DNA from: Rhodocyclaceae bacterium
GTDB taxonomy: Bacteria > Pseudomonadota > Gammaproteobacteria > Burkholderiales > Rhodocyclaceae
Reading direction: 5' to 3'
Assembly: GCA_020445765.1 (NCBI GenBank)
Contig: JAGRFY010000019.1
Coordinates: 1-64,000 of the forward strand
Length of the DNA stretch: 64,000 nt
The position numbers and the translations under genes are program-made. A model generated the notes under the pieces. That model was given only the letters and a program-made list of their open reading frames with translations. It did not search any database and was not told the origin of the DNA. Of the stretch, positions 22,339 through 32,006 are shown in pieces (position 1 is the first letter of the stretch; the number at the start of each line of letters is the position of its first letter).

Positions 22339-22909
22339 TCTCGCATCCGCTCTGGCGCTGAGCCTGTTGGTCGCCGGCAGTTTGTTCGCGCCGGAAAGCG
22401 CACAGGCCCGAGATCCGCGCTTCGGCTATGCCGCCATGCAGGCCAAGGACGACGACTACGTGCTCGAGGCCGATGTTCATTTCACGCTCAACGAACGCCT
22501 CGAAGATGCCGTGCAGCGAGGCGTCGCCCTGTACTTCGTGTTCGAGGTCGAGATCAGCCGTGACCGCTGGTACTGGTTCGACGAAGAGATCGGACGGCGC
22601 ATCAGGACCTACCGCCTGTCCTACCACCCACTGACGCGGAGCTACCGTCTGACCCTCGGCAGTCTTCATCAGAATTTCGACACCCTCGAAGAAGCCCTGC
22701 AACCGGTGCGGCGAGTTCGCGGCTGGACCATCATCCCGCGCGACAGGCTCAAGGCAGGGAGCTCCTACGACGTGTCCCTGCGCTTCCAGCTCGACACCTC
22801 ACAATTGCCCAAACCCTTTCAGGTCACGGCCCTCGGCAGCAGTGACTGGACCCTCGAAACCGACTGGCTGCAATGGACCTTCCTAGCCACCGCTCCCGCC
22901 GTGCCGTAA
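22313..22909 (+). CDS. DUF4390 family secreted protein
   Basis: The 198-residue product starts with a signal peptide (cleavage near A-Q-A-R, residue 33) and then reads as the DUF4390 family of unknown function. Typical features are F-T-L-N-E-R-L-E-D-A-V-Q-R-G-V near residue 60 and R-D-R-W-Y-W-F-D-E near 85. The position between rsmB and a NtrY-like kinase is conserved in many proteobacteria. Its 3' end overlaps the kinase gene by 37 bases. The product is probably periplasmic; its function is unknown. Confidence 0.88.
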   Translation: MPSLRSVSDLASALALSLLVAGSLFAPESAQARDPRFGYAAMQAKDDDYVLEADVHFTLNERLEDAVQRGVALYFVFEVEISRDRWYWFDEEIGRRIRTYRLSYHPLTRSYRLTLGSLHQNFDTLEEALQPVRRVRGWTIIPRDRLKAGSSYDVSLRFQLDTSQLPKPFQVTALGSSDWTLETDWLQWTFLATAPAVP

Positions 22910-25047
22910 AGGCCATCTCGCTCGCCGTGGTCGCGGCGCTCGCCGGCGTCCTGCTGTTCCTGCTCGCATCGGCCAGTGCCAATACGTCCCTGTTTGCACG
23001 CAATTATCCGCTGCTGCTGGCCGCCAATGGCGCGCTGGTCGTTCTCCTCGGCGGTACCGTTGCCTACCAGCTTCGCAAGACCTGGCACGAGCGTCGCGCC
23101 TCGCAGTTCGGCTCACGTCTGAAACTGCGGCTGCTACTGATGTTCGCGGCCATGGCCATTCTTCCGGGCGCACTGATCTACGCCGTGTCGATGCAGTTCG
23201 CGGTACGGAGCATCGAATCGTGGTTCGACGTCCGAGTCGACGCCGCACTCGAGGGCGGCCTCGCCCTCGGTCAGAGCGCCTTCGACTATCTCCTCGACCA
23301 GCTCGAGGAGAAGACCAATTTCGCCGCTCTGGCCCTGGCCGACGCGCAAGGCATGCATCTGGGCAAGCTCAACCGTCTCCGGGACGAGATCCCTGCCGAA
23401 CGCGCCATGGTGTTCACTGCCTCCGGCCAGTTGCTCGCCACTTCGTCGGCCGATATCGATCCGACCGCGAGCGTCATTCCGCTCGAGAGCCCCGACCCCG
23501 CGATGCTGCGCAACCTGCGCAACAATCAGACCATTCGCCAGATCGAGAGCCTCACCGATGGCCGCCTCCAGCTGCGCGTCGTCGTCGCCCTGCCAGTCCG
23601 CCAGCTGCTCGCCGATCCTGTCTATCTTCAGGCGGTTCAGGCCGTCCCCGATACCATCGCCCGCCACGCCGACAACGTGCAGGAAGCCTACCAGGACTAC
23701 CAGCAGCTCTCCCTCGGCCGCGAAGGCCTCAAGCAGATCTTCACGATGACGCTGACCCTGACACTGCTGCTCGCCCTGCTAGCGGCAATGGCTGTGGCCG
23801 TAGTCCTCGCCCGTCGCCTTTCCGCACCGCTGCGGCTGCTCGCAGAAGGGACCCAGGCCGTCGCCCAGGGCGACTTTTCACCCCGGCGGGCGCTGCCCGC
23901 TCGCGACGAACTCGGCGTGCTGACGCAGAGTTTCAGCCAGATGACCCGCCAGCTCGACGAGGCCAGGAGCCTCGCAGAGCGAAACCGAATGGCGGTCGAG
24001 GGCGCACGCGCCTATCTCGAAAGCGTGCTCGCCAACCTTTCCGCCGGTGTGCTCGCGTTCGACCCCAATGGCACCTTGCGCGCCGCCAATGCCGGCGCCA
24101 CCAGCATCCTCGCCGACGAACTGGTCGGCATGGAAGCCGTCGAGCTCGACGACTGGCCACGTCACTCCGAATTCCGCGATGCGATCATCAAGGGCTTTGC
24201 CGAGAACGATACCGACTGGAACACCCAGATCGAAATGACGAGCGAACATGGCCAGCCGCAGACGCTGCTGATCCATGGCTCACGACTGCCGGAAGGTTCC
24301 GGTGGCGGCTTCGTCGTGGTCTTCGACGACATCTCCCACCTGATCTCTGCGCAACGGACCGCAGCCTGGGCCGAGGTCGCCCGCCGCGTGGCCCATGAGA
24401 TCAAGAACCCGCTGACACCGATCCAGCTCTCGGCAGAACGACTCGAACACAAGCTCGCACAACACCTCGACGATGACCTTCGCGCGATGCTGGTGCGCTC
24501 GTGCCGGACCATCGTCAGCCAGGTCGAGGCGATGAAGAACCTGGTCAATGCGTTTCGCGACTACGCCAAGCTGCCGGCCCCGGTTCTGTCGCCGCTCGAC
24601 CTCAACCAGCTCGTACGGGAGGTCGCGGCCCTGTACGAGGCATCGCCGGTCCGCGTCCGGGCCGAACTCGGCAGCAACCTGCCTGCCGTGATGGGCGACG
24701 CCGGTCAGCTGCGCCAGGTCATCCACAACCTGCTGCAGAACGCCGAAGATGCAGTCGGCCAAGGTTCCGGCATCGAAGCACCGTCGATCGAGATCATCAC
24801 ACGCCTGTCCGGCACCCGCGCCGCCCTGGTGGTGCGCGACAATGGCAACGGCTTTCCCCCCGACGTCCTGCCCCGTGCCCTCGAGCCGTACTTCACGACA
24901 CGCGCCCATGGCTCGGGCCTCGGTCTGGCGATCGTCAAGAAGATCATCGATGAACACGGTGGCGACATCCGCATCACCAATCGCGAGGCCGGCGGCGCCG
25001 AAGTCCGCGTCAGGCTACGCACGGAAAGAATCAGAGAGAGTACCTAG
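22873..25047 (+). CDS. NtrY-like membrane sensor histidine kinase
   Basis: The 724-residue kinase has two N-terminal helices (about residues 14-35 and 44-63), a third near 90 and a fourth near 290-313 that precedes a HAMP domain. A PAS-like segment (residues ~375-480) follows. The dimerisation domain has the phosphoacceptor R-R-V-A-H-E-I-K-N-P-L-T-P near residue 510, and the ATPase domain has N and G boxes (L-L-Q-N-A-E-D-A, then G-S-G-L-G-L-A-I-V) near 622-680. The domain order matches NtrY. It is paired with the regulator starting five bases after its stop. The signal is unknown; nitrogen control should not be assumed. Confidence 0.92.
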   Translation: MDLPSHRSRRAVKAISLAVVAALAGVLLFLLASASANTSLFARNYPLLLAANGALVVLLGGTVAYQLRKTWHERRASQFGSRLKLRLLLMFAAMAILPGALIYAVSMQFAVRSIESWFDVRVDAALEGGLALGQSAFDYLLDQLEEKTNFAALALADAQGMHLGKLNRLRDEIPAERAMVFTASGQLLATSSADIDPTASVIPLESPDPAMLRNLRNNQTIRQIESLTDGRLQLRVVVALPVRQLLADPVYLQAVQAVPDTIARHADNVQEAYQDYQQLSLGREGLKQIFTMTLTLTLLLALLAAMAVAVVLARRLSAPLRLLAEGTQAVAQGDFSPRRALPARDELGVLTQSFSQMTRQLDEARSLAERNRMAVEGARAYLESVLANLSAGVLAFDPNGTLRAANAGATSILADELVGMEAVELDDWPRHSEFRDAIIKGFAENDTDWNTQIEMTSEHGQPQTLLIHGSRLPEGSGGGFVVVFDDISHLISAQRTAAWAEVARRVAHEIKNPLTPIQLSAERLEHKLAQHLDDDLRAMLVRSCRTIVSQVEAMKNLVNAFRDYAKLPAPVLSPLDLNQLVREVAALYEASPVRVRAELGSNLPAVMGDAGQLRQVIHNLLQNAEDAVGQGSGIEAPSIEIITRLSGTRAALVVRDNGNGFPPDVLPRALEPYFTTRAHGSGLGLAIVKKIIDEHGGDIRITNREAGGAEVRVRLRTERIREST

Positions 25048-25052
25048 AGACC

Positions 25053-26300
25053 ATGGCAAAGATCCTGATCGTCGACGACGAGATCGGCATTCGCGAACTG
25101 CTTTCAGAAATCCTGAGAGACGAGGGACACGACGTGCTGCTCGCCGAGAACGCCGGCGCAGCACGCAACATTCGCAACGAGTTGTGCCCCGACCTCGTCC
25201 TGCTGGATATCTGGATGCCCGATTCCGACGGCATTTCACTGCTCAAGGAATGGTCCGCTAATGGACAGCTCAAGATGCCGGTGATCATGATGTCGGGCCA
25301 CGGCACGATCGACAGCGCCGTCGAGGCGACGCGCATCGGTGCCCTCGACTTCCTCGAGAAGCCGATTGCCCTGCAGAAGCTCCTGGCGTCGGTCAAGCGT
25401 GGTCTGGCCCATCGCGCGATGCCGAGTGCGCCCCATCACCCGACCTTGGCCGCGCTGACCCGTTCCCTTGCGCTGCGCGACCTGCGGCGCCGCCTGGTAC
25501 AGCTCAGCGAAGGCTCACGCTCGCTGCTGCTGAAGGTCGGCGCCGGCAGTCTGGCCGAGCTCGCCGCCCGCAGCATCCAGAACAACAGTGGCGCATGGCT
25601 CGACCTATCCGCTCAGCCGGGACAGCTCGATGGCGATCAACTGACCGCGCTTGCCGGTGGCACGGTGTTCGTCCCCGAACTGCTGCGACTGACCCGTGCG
25701 CAACGTGTCAACCTGAGTTTCCTGATCGATCGCCTCGAGCGCTACAAGCTCCATCTGGTGGTCGCGACCGAGCACGGCCGCGAAACCTTCCGCTCGGAGG
25801 GCTGGGATCCGGCCTTGGTCGATCGACTGTACGAGACCAGTCTGCCGCTGCCGGGACTGACCGAGATCAAGGACGACATTCCCGAACTCGCCGGCCTGAT
25901 CCTGCAGCAATTGATCGAGGCCGGAGAGGTGCCGATGCGGCGCTTCTCGAGCGCGGTGCTGAACATGTTGCGAACCCATCACTGGCCTGGTGGCTATCCC
26001 GAGGTGCGCGCCACCGTCAAATCCCTGGCGATGGCCAGTCTCGATCAGGAAATCGATGCCGAGGATGCCAACGCGCTGCTCGCTGAAACCCGCTCGACCG
26101 ACAACGGCACGCCCTTGTCCCTCGAACTGCCGCTGCGCGAGGCACGGGAGGAATTCGAACGCATCTACTTCCGCCACCACCTGAGACTGGAAGGCGGAAA
26201 CATGACCAGACTCGCCGAAAAGACCGGTGTCGAACGCACCCATCTCTATCGCAAACTGAAGCAGCTCGGCCTGCACAGCAGTCGCAAGAGCGAGGACTGA
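25053..26300 (+). CDS. NtrX-like response regulator with a degenerate AAA+ domain
   Basis: The 415-residue regulator has an intact receiver domain (D-D-E near residue 8, phosphoacceptor in L-L-D-I-W-M-P near 53, Lys in E-K-P near 106). It ends in a Fis-type helix-turn-helix (N-M-T-R-L-A-E-K-T-G-V-E-R). The middle ~220 residues have the position and some of the secondary-structure feel of the sigma54-activator AAA+ domain. However, they lack Walker A G-E-S-G-x-G-K-E, the GAFTGA loop and a Walker B acidic pair. It therefore probably cannot hydrolyse ATP or activate sigma54 polymerase, and may act as a simple DNA-binding regulator. Confidence 0.88.
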   Translation: MAKILIVDDEIGIRELLSEILRDEGHDVLLAENAGAARNIRNELCPDLVLLDIWMPDSDGISLLKEWSANGQLKMPVIMMSGHGTIDSAVEATRIGALDFLEKPIALQKLLASVKRGLAHRAMPSAPHHPTLAALTRSLALRDLRRRLVQLSEGSRSLLLKVGAGSLAELAARSIQNNSGAWLDLSAQPGQLDGDQLTALAGGTVFVPELLRLTRAQRVNLSFLIDRLERYKLHLVVATEHGRETFRSEGWDPALVDRLYETSLPLPGLTEIKDDIPELAGLILQQLIEAGEVPMRRFSSAVLNMLRTHHWPGGYPEVRATVKSLAMASLDQEIDAEDANALLAETRSTDNGTPLSLELPLREAREEFERIYFRHHLRLEGGNMTRLAEKTGVERTHLYRKLKQLGLHSSRKSED

Positions 26301-26407
26301 TGATCCTGCCGATCATCACCCCCCGTTGTTGCGCCGCAGCATTCCGCCCCATCACAGGCCGCAGGGCGTAGAATCGCGCGGTTCCCTGCACAAACGACGG
26401 CAGCAGC

Positions 26408-27838
26408 GTGAAGATCATCATTCTCGGCGCCGGCCAGGTCGGCTCATCGGTCGCAGAAAACCTCGTTTCCGAGGCCAACGACATCACCGTGGTCGATACC
26501 GATCCGGCCCTGTTGCAGGCCATGCAGAACAAGCACGACCTGCGCGCCGTCGTCGGCAACGCCGCCTCGCCTGCGGTGCTGCAACAGGCCGGTGCAGAAG
26601 ATGCCGACCTGCTGATCGCGGTGACCCAGTCCGACCAGATCAATCTGTGCGCATGCAAGATCGCCAAGTCGGTGTTCAACCTGCCGACCCGCATCGCCCG
26701 TCTGCGCTCCGCCGACTACGTCGACTATCCGGAACTCCTCACCGAGAGCAATTTCGCGGTCGATTTCTCGCTCTGCCCGGAACAGATCGTCACCGACTAC
26801 ATCGGCAAGTTGATCCGCTTTCCGACCGCCTTGCAGGTGCTCGAATTCGCCGGCGGCGAACTCAGCCTGGTGGCGGTGCGCGCCTTCGACGGCGGCCCGC
26901 TGGTCGGGCTGCCGATTTCCGAACTGCGCAAGCACAGGCCATTGGTCGAAGCCCGGATCGCGGCGATCTACCGCAAGGAGCACGCGATCATCCCGAGCGG
27001 CGATACCGTCATCGAGCACGCCGACGAGGTCTTCTGCCTGGCACCGACCAGGCAGATCCGGGAGGTCATGCGAGAACTGCGCCGCCTCGAAAACCCGATC
27101 CGCCGGATCATGATCGCCGGCGGCGGCAACATCGGCTACCGCCTCGCCCGCTCGATCGAGGACCGCTACGAAGTCAAGGTGATCGAACGCGGCCAGACCC
27201 GCACCGGCTTTCTCGCGGTCAACCTGAAGCACACGCTCGTGTTGCAGGGAGATGCCACCGACGAGGACCTGCTGGCCGGCGAGAACATCGAAGACATGGA
27301 CATGTTCCTCGCGCTGACCAACGACGAGGAAGACAACATCATGGCGGCGTCGCTGGCCAAGCGAATGGGCGCGCGCCGCACGCTGGCGCTGATCAACCGC
27401 AAGAGCTATGTCGATCTGGTGCAGGACGGCGGCCGCATCGACATCGCGATCTCGCCCGCGCATACCTCGATCGGCACGCTGCTGGCGCATGTGCGAAGGG
27501 GCGACGTTGCCGCCGTCCACAGTCTCCGCCGCGGTGCCGCGGAAGCGCTGGAAGTGGTCGCCCATGGCGATCCCAAGACCTCGAAAGTGGTCGGCCGTCG
27601 CGTCGACGAGATCGACCTGCCTCACGGCGTGACGATCGGCGCGATCGTCCGCGAGACCGGGCAGCAGCGACTGCTGCATCGCGAGACCGGACCGGTGCTG
27701 CAGACCGAACGCGAGGTGCTGATCGCCCACCACGACACGGTCATCGAATCGGAAGACCACGTGATCGTGTTCTGCGTCTCGAAGAAGCAGGTCGCCAAGG
27801 TCGAAAAGCTGTTCCAGGTCGGATTCGGCTTCTTCTGA
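26408..27838 (+). CDS. trkA: Trk potassium uptake regulator TrkA
   Basis: The 476-residue cytoplasmic subunit binds NAD(H) and gates TrkH. Two RCK repeats are visible, beginning I-L-G-A-G-Q-V-G-S near residue 5 and I-A-G-G-G-N-I-G-Y near residue 236, each with a TrkA-C half. Length matches the Escherichia coli protein (458) with a short tail. The start is a GTG at 26408 with a weak ribosome-binding site, 108 bases after the NtrX-like gene. Two trkH genes follow directly. Confidence 0.96.
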   Translation: MKIIILGAGQVGSSVAENLVSEANDITVVDTDPALLQAMQNKHDLRAVVGNAASPAVLQQAGAEDADLLIAVTQSDQINLCACKIAKSVFNLPTRIARLRSADYVDYPELLTESNFAVDFSLCPEQIVTDYIGKLIRFPTALQVLEFAGGELSLVAVRAFDGGPLVGLPISELRKHRPLVEARIAAIYRKEHAIIPSGDTVIEHADEVFCLAPTRQIREVMRELRRLENPIRRIMIAGGGNIGYRLARSIEDRYEVKVIERGQTRTGFLAVNLKHTLVLQGDATDEDLLAGENIEDMDMFLALTNDEEDNIMAASLAKRMGARRTLALINRKSYVDLVQDGGRIDIAISPAHTSIGTLLAHVRRGDVAAVHSLRRGAAEALEVVAHGDPKTSKVVGRRVDEIDLPHGVTIGAIVRETGQQRLLHRETGPVLQTEREVLIAHHDTVIESEDHVIVFCVSKKQVAKVEKLFQVGFGFF

Positions 27839-27839
27839 C

Positions 27840-29306
27840 GTGCGTCGCCTCAATCACCTTCTCTCGGTCTTCCGGATCCTGTCGCTGATCGTCGGCATCT
27901 TCGGCACGACGATGCTGGCGCCGATCGCCATCTCCTGGTGGCGACACGAGGCCGCCGAGACGGTATTCGACGAGGCCTTCGTGCTGACCGTCACCACCGG
28001 CGCGGTACTGTGGTGGCTGGCCCGACACCACACCCGCGAACTGTCCACCCGGGACGGCTTCCTGCTGGTGGTGCTGACCTGGACCCTGCTGCCCGCCGCC
28101 GCCGCGCTGCCCCTCTGGCTCTATCTGCCCGGCATGAGCTTCACCGACGCCTATTTCGAGGCAGTCTCCGGCCTCACCACGACCGGCGCCACGGTCATTT
28201 CCGGCCTCGACGCACTGCCGTATTCGATCAACTTCTGGCGCATGCTGCTGGTCTGGCTCGGAGGCATGGGTCTGATCGTGCTTGCGGTCGCGATCCTGCC
28301 CCTGCTCGGCGTCGGCGGACGCCAGTTGTTCAAGGCCGAAGCGCCCGGTCCGATGAAGGATTCCAAGCTGACGCCGCGCATGGCCCAGACCGCCAAGGGC
28401 CTGTGGGCGGTGTATGGCCTGATCAGCATCGCCTGTGTGCTTTCGCTGCACTGGGCCGGCATGACCTGGGAAGATTCGGTCGTGCACATGTTCACGACGA
28501 TGGGCCTCGGTGGCTTCTCGACCCACGATCAGAGTTTCGCCTACTGGGATTCCGTGCGCATCGAGTCGGTCACGATCTTCTTCATGGCGCTCGCCGGCCT
28601 CAACTTCGCAACCCACTTCGTCGCGTTGCGTGAGCGCCGGTTGAGCGCCTATGTCGAAGACCCCGAATTCCGCTGGTATCTCTACGTGCTGTTCGGCAGC
28701 GTCGGCGCACTGGCGGTCTACCTCTACGCCAACGGCGCCTATCCGACCCTCGCCGAGGCGCTGCGCTTCGCCGCCTTCAATACCGTGTCGATCGCGACCA
28801 CCACCGGCTTTGCCAACACCGACTATTCACTGTGGCCGATGTTCGCACCATTCTGGATGCTGTTCCTTTGCAGCTTCGTCACCTGTGCCGGCTCGACCGG
28901 AGGCGGCATCAAGATGATGCGCGCGATGATCCTCTACAAGCAGGTATTCCGCGAATTGCTGCGTTCGCTTCACCCGTCCGCGGTCTCGCCGATCAAGTTC
29001 GGCTCCGAGGCGGTATCGAGCCAGATCCTGTTCGCGGTGCTGGCCTTCGGCTTCATCTACATGGTCGTACTGGTCACGCTGACGCTGCTGATGGTGCTGT
29101 CGGGACTCGATCCGGTCACAGCCTTCTCGGCCGTGGTCGCCTGCGTCAACAATACCGGCCCCGGTCTCGGACAGGTCGGCCCGGCCACCACCTACGCCGT
29201 GCTGAACGACTTCCAGACCTGGGTATGCACCTTCGCGATGCTGCTCGGGCGTCTCGAGATCTTCACGCTGCTGGTGGTTCTGAGCCCGTACTTCTGGCGG
29301 AAATAG
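27840..29306 (+). CDS. trkH: Trk potassium transporter membrane subunit TrkH (copy 1)
   Basis: The 488-residue pore subunit of the Trk system has about ten hydrophobic helices and four pore-like loops. Loop 1 contains G-L-T-T-T-G-A-T, and another contains C-A-G-S-T-G-G-G-I-K-M near residue 352. The last has C-V-N-N-T-G-P-G-L near 435. GTG start, two bases after the trkA stop. The adjacent copy starts seven bases after its end and is closely similar along the whole length. Confidence 0.95.
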   Translation: MRRLNHLLSVFRILSLIVGIFGTTMLAPIAISWWRHEAAETVFDEAFVLTVTTGAVLWWLARHHTRELSTRDGFLLVVLTWTLLPAAAALPLWLYLPGMSFTDAYFEAVSGLTTTGATVISGLDALPYSINFWRMLLVWLGGMGLIVLAVAILPLLGVGGRQLFKAEAPGPMKDSKLTPRMAQTAKGLWAVYGLISIACVLSLHWAGMTWEDSVVHMFTTMGLGGFSTHDQSFAYWDSVRIESVTIFFMALAGLNFATHFVALRERRLSAYVEDPEFRWYLYVLFGSVGALAVYLYANGAYPTLAEALRFAAFNTVSIATTTGFANTDYSLWPMFAPFWMLFLCSFVTCAGSTGGGIKMMRAMILYKQVFRELLRSLHPSAVSPIKFGSEAVSSQILFAVLAFGFIYMVVLVTLTLLMVLSGLDPVTAFSAVVACVNNTGPGLGQVGPATTYAVLNDFQTWVCTFAMLLGRLEIFTLLVVLSPYFWRK

Positions 29307-29313
29307 CGTCCCG

Positions 29314-30840
29314 ATGCCCGAATCGCGCAACTCCTATATGCCATCGGGCCGGCCGTCCGACCCGGACACCGGCTCCGGGCTGTTGCGGAACTGGTCGCCG
29401 GTGCTCAATCCGCTGGGCATCATCATCGTCTTCTTCGGCCTGCTGATGCTCGTGCCGCTGGGCGTGTCGTGGTACCAGCAGGACGGCGCGACGCTGTCCT
29501 ACGACGAGGCGCTGGCGTCGACGCTGGCGACCGGCATCCTGATGTGGCTGATGACGCGGCGTTTCAGACGGGACCTCAAGCCGCGGGACGCCTTCCTGCT
29601 GGTGGCCCTGACCTGGATGGTGCTGCCCATCTTCGGCGCCCTGCCACTGTATTTCCATATCCAGGACCTGAGCTTCACCGACGCCTATTTCGAAGCCACC
29701 TCCGGCCTGACCGCAACCGGCGCGACAGCGCTCTCCGGCCTCGACCACCTGCCGCTGTCGCTCAATTTCTGGCGCACCTTCATGCACTGGATTGGCGGCA
29801 TGGGGGTGATCGTGCTGGTGGTCGCCATCCTCCCGCTGCTCGGCATCGGCGGCCGCCAGATATTCAAGGCCGAGACCCCGACGCCGATGAAGGATGCCAG
29901 CCTGACGCCGCGCATCGCCGAAACGGCGAAGGGGCTGTGGATGGTCTATTTGCTGTTCACGATCGCCTGCGCGACCGCGCTGCATCTGGTGGGCATGGAT
30001 GTCTGGGATTCGCTGATGCACGCGTTCTCGATCATGGGGCTCGGCGGCTTCTCGAGCAAGGACGCCAGCATCGGCCACTACAACAGCCTCGACGTCGAAA
30101 TGGTCGTGATGGGCTTCGCGCTGCTCTCGGGCATCAACTATGGCACCCATTTCATGGCGCTCTACCAGCGCTCGGTGAAGCCTTATCGCCATGACCGAGA
30201 GCTGCCGTTCTATTTCGGCGTGCTGATCGCCAGCATCCTGCTGATCAGCCTCTACCTGACGCCCCACGCCGCCTATCCGGATTTCATCCAGACCGTCCGC
30301 TACGTCGCCTTCCATTCGATCTCGCTGGCCACCTCGCTCGGCTTCGCGACCTCCGACTACACCTTCTGGCCGATGTTCGCGCAGATCTGGATTCTTTTCC
30401 TCGGCAGCTTCATCGCCTGTTCCGGCTCCACCGGCGGCGGCATCAAGCTGATGCGCGCAATCATCCTCTACAAGCAGGTCTACCGCGAACTCGCCCGCGC
30501 CATCCATCCCAATGCGGTGCTGCCGGTACGCCTGGGCGATCAGCAGATACCCGACCACATCCTGCACGCGGTGCTCGGCTTCTCGTTCATCTACATGGTC
30601 ACGATCGTCACCCTGACCCTGGTGCTGTCGGCCAGCGGTGTCGAACTGGTGACCGCGTTCTCGGCCGTGGTGGCCTGCCTCAACAACACCGGCCCGGGCC
30701 TCTCCGGCGTCGGGCCCGCGTCCAACTACTCGGTGCTGTCGGACTTCGCCACCTGGGTGTGCACATTTGCGATGCTGCTCGGCCGCCTCGAGATCTTCAC
30801 GCTGCTGGTGGTGATGACGCCGGCCTTCTGGCGCAAGTGA
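29314..30840 (+). CDS. trkH: Trk potassium transporter membrane subunit TrkH (copy 2)
   Basis: This second TrkH of 508 residues follows the first after seven bases. It shares the pore segments (G-L-T-A-T-G-A-T, C-S-G-S-T-G-G-G-I-K-L, C-L-N-N-T-G-P-G-L) and general layout, with a ~25-residue hydrophilic N-terminal extension that copy 1 lacks. All key glycine and threonine positions of the selectivity loops are kept, so it should be functional. The pair most likely arose by tandem duplication and may differ in affinity or regulation. Confidence 0.95.
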   Translation: MPESRNSYMPSGRPSDPDTGSGLLRNWSPVLNPLGIIIVFFGLLMLVPLGVSWYQQDGATLSYDEALASTLATGILMWLMTRRFRRDLKPRDAFLLVALTWMVLPIFGALPLYFHIQDLSFTDAYFEATSGLTATGATALSGLDHLPLSLNFWRTFMHWIGGMGVIVLVVAILPLLGIGGRQIFKAETPTPMKDASLTPRIAETAKGLWMVYLLFTIACATALHLVGMDVWDSLMHAFSIMGLGGFSSKDASIGHYNSLDVEMVVMGFALLSGINYGTHFMALYQRSVKPYRHDRELPFYFGVLIASILLISLYLTPHAAYPDFIQTVRYVAFHSISLATSLGFATSDYTFWPMFAQIWILFLGSFIACSGSTGGGIKLMRAIILYKQVYRELARAIHPNAVLPVRLGDQQIPDHILHAVLGFSFIYMVTIVTLTLVLSASGVELVTAFSAVVACLNNTGPGLSGVGPASNYSVLSDFATWVCTFAMLLGRLEIFTLLVVMTPAFWRK

Positions 30841-30935
30841 ATCGGGCGCCACGCCGGCGCGCAAGCTGCGGCGTGTGGCGAAAACCGGGATAATCCGGCC
30901 ATCCGGCCAGCCGGCCGCCTACCGGGAAAGCCAAC

Positions 30936-32006
30936 GTGAGTCCGCTGAGCAACGACACCTTCCTGCGCGCCCTGCTGCGCGAACCGACCGACTACACGCC
31001 CCTGTGGCTGATGCGCCAGGCTGGACGCTATCTGCCCGAGTACTGCGCCACCCGCAAGCGCGCGGGCAGCTTCCTGCAACTGTGCAAGAGCCCGACGATG
31101 GCCTGCGAGGTCACGCTGCAACCGCTCGAGCGCTACGATCTCGATGCCGCGATCCTGTTTTCCGACATACTCACGGTGCCCGACGCCATGGGCCTCGGGC
31201 TCTACTTCGAGGAAGGCGAGGGCCCCAAGTTCGAGCGCCCGCTGAAGGACGAGAACGACATTCGCCGCCTCGCGGCCCCCGATCCGCACGACGAGCTGCA
31301 GTACGTCATGGATGCGGTCAGCGAAATCCGCCGCGCCCTCGATGGCCGCGTTCCGCTGATCGGTTTCTCCGGCAGTCCGTGGACGCTGTCCTGCTACATG
31401 GTCGAGGGCGGCAGCTCGAGCGACTACCGAAAGGTCAAGTCGTTGATGTACTCGCGCCCCGAGCTGATGCACCAGGTGCTCGATGTCACCGCACTGGCCG
31501 TCACCGCCTACCTCAATGCACAGATCCAGGCTGGTGCCCAGGCGGTGATGGTGTTCGACTCCTGGGGCGGGGTGATGTCGCATGACGCCTATCGCGAGTT
31601 TTCGCTGCGCTACCTCCAGGTCATCGCGGAAGGCCTGATTCGCGAACACGACGGCCGACGCGTGCCCGCGATCGTCTTCACCAAGGGCGGCGGGCTCTGG
31701 CTCGAAGACATCGCCGATGCCGGCTACGACACCGTCGGCCTCGACTGGACGATGGATCTCGGCAAGGCACGCGCCCTGGTCGGCCACCGCGTCGCCCTAC
31801 AGGGCAATCTCGATCCGGCCGTGCTGTTCGCGAGCCCCGATGCCGTGGCGGAGCAGGCTCGCCGGGTCCTCGACAGCTTCGGCAACCATCCCGGGCACGT
31901 CTTCAACCTGGGCCACGGCATCTCCCAGTTCACGCCGCCCGAGAATGTCTCGGTGCTGGTCGAAACCGTCCACCAGCACAGCCGGCAGATCCGCGCCGCA
32001 AGCTGA
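30936..32006 (+). CDS. hemE: Uroporphyrinogen decarboxylase
   Basis: The enzyme converts uroporphyrinogen III to coproporphyrinogen III in heme synthesis. The 356-residue protein carries the N-terminal signature [13 protein letters not shown] near residue 24. The substrate-site D is in F-S-D-I-L near 75, the second signature G-F-S-G-S-P-W-T-L is near 142, and the C-terminal F-N-L-G-H-G-I is also kept. GTG start at 30936. It lies downstream of trkH on the same strand and just before the AT-rich candidate origin. Confidence 0.97.
   Translation: MSPLSNDTFLRALLREPTDYTPLWLMRQAGRYLPEYCATRKRAGSFLQLCKSPTMACEVTLQPLERYDLDAAILFSDILTVPDAMGLGLYFEEGEGPKFERPLKDENDIRRLAAPDPHDELQYVMDAVSEIRRALDGRVPLIGFSGSPWTLSCYMVEGGSSSDYRKVKSLMYSRPELMHQVLDVTALAVTAYLNAQIQAGAQAVMVFDSWGGVMSHDAYREFSLRYLQVIAEGLIREHDGRRVPAIVFTKGGGLWLEDIADAGYDTVGLDWTMDLGKARALVGHRVALQGNLDPAVLFASPDAVAEQARRVLDSFGNHPGHVFNLGHGISQFTPPENVSVLVETVHQHSRQIRAAS

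Noticed and set aside
29263..30864. 533-codon minus-strand frame opposite the second trkH
   Set aside because: It is a His/Arg/Gln-rich shadow of a clear membrane-protein gene; no motif or ribosome-binding site.
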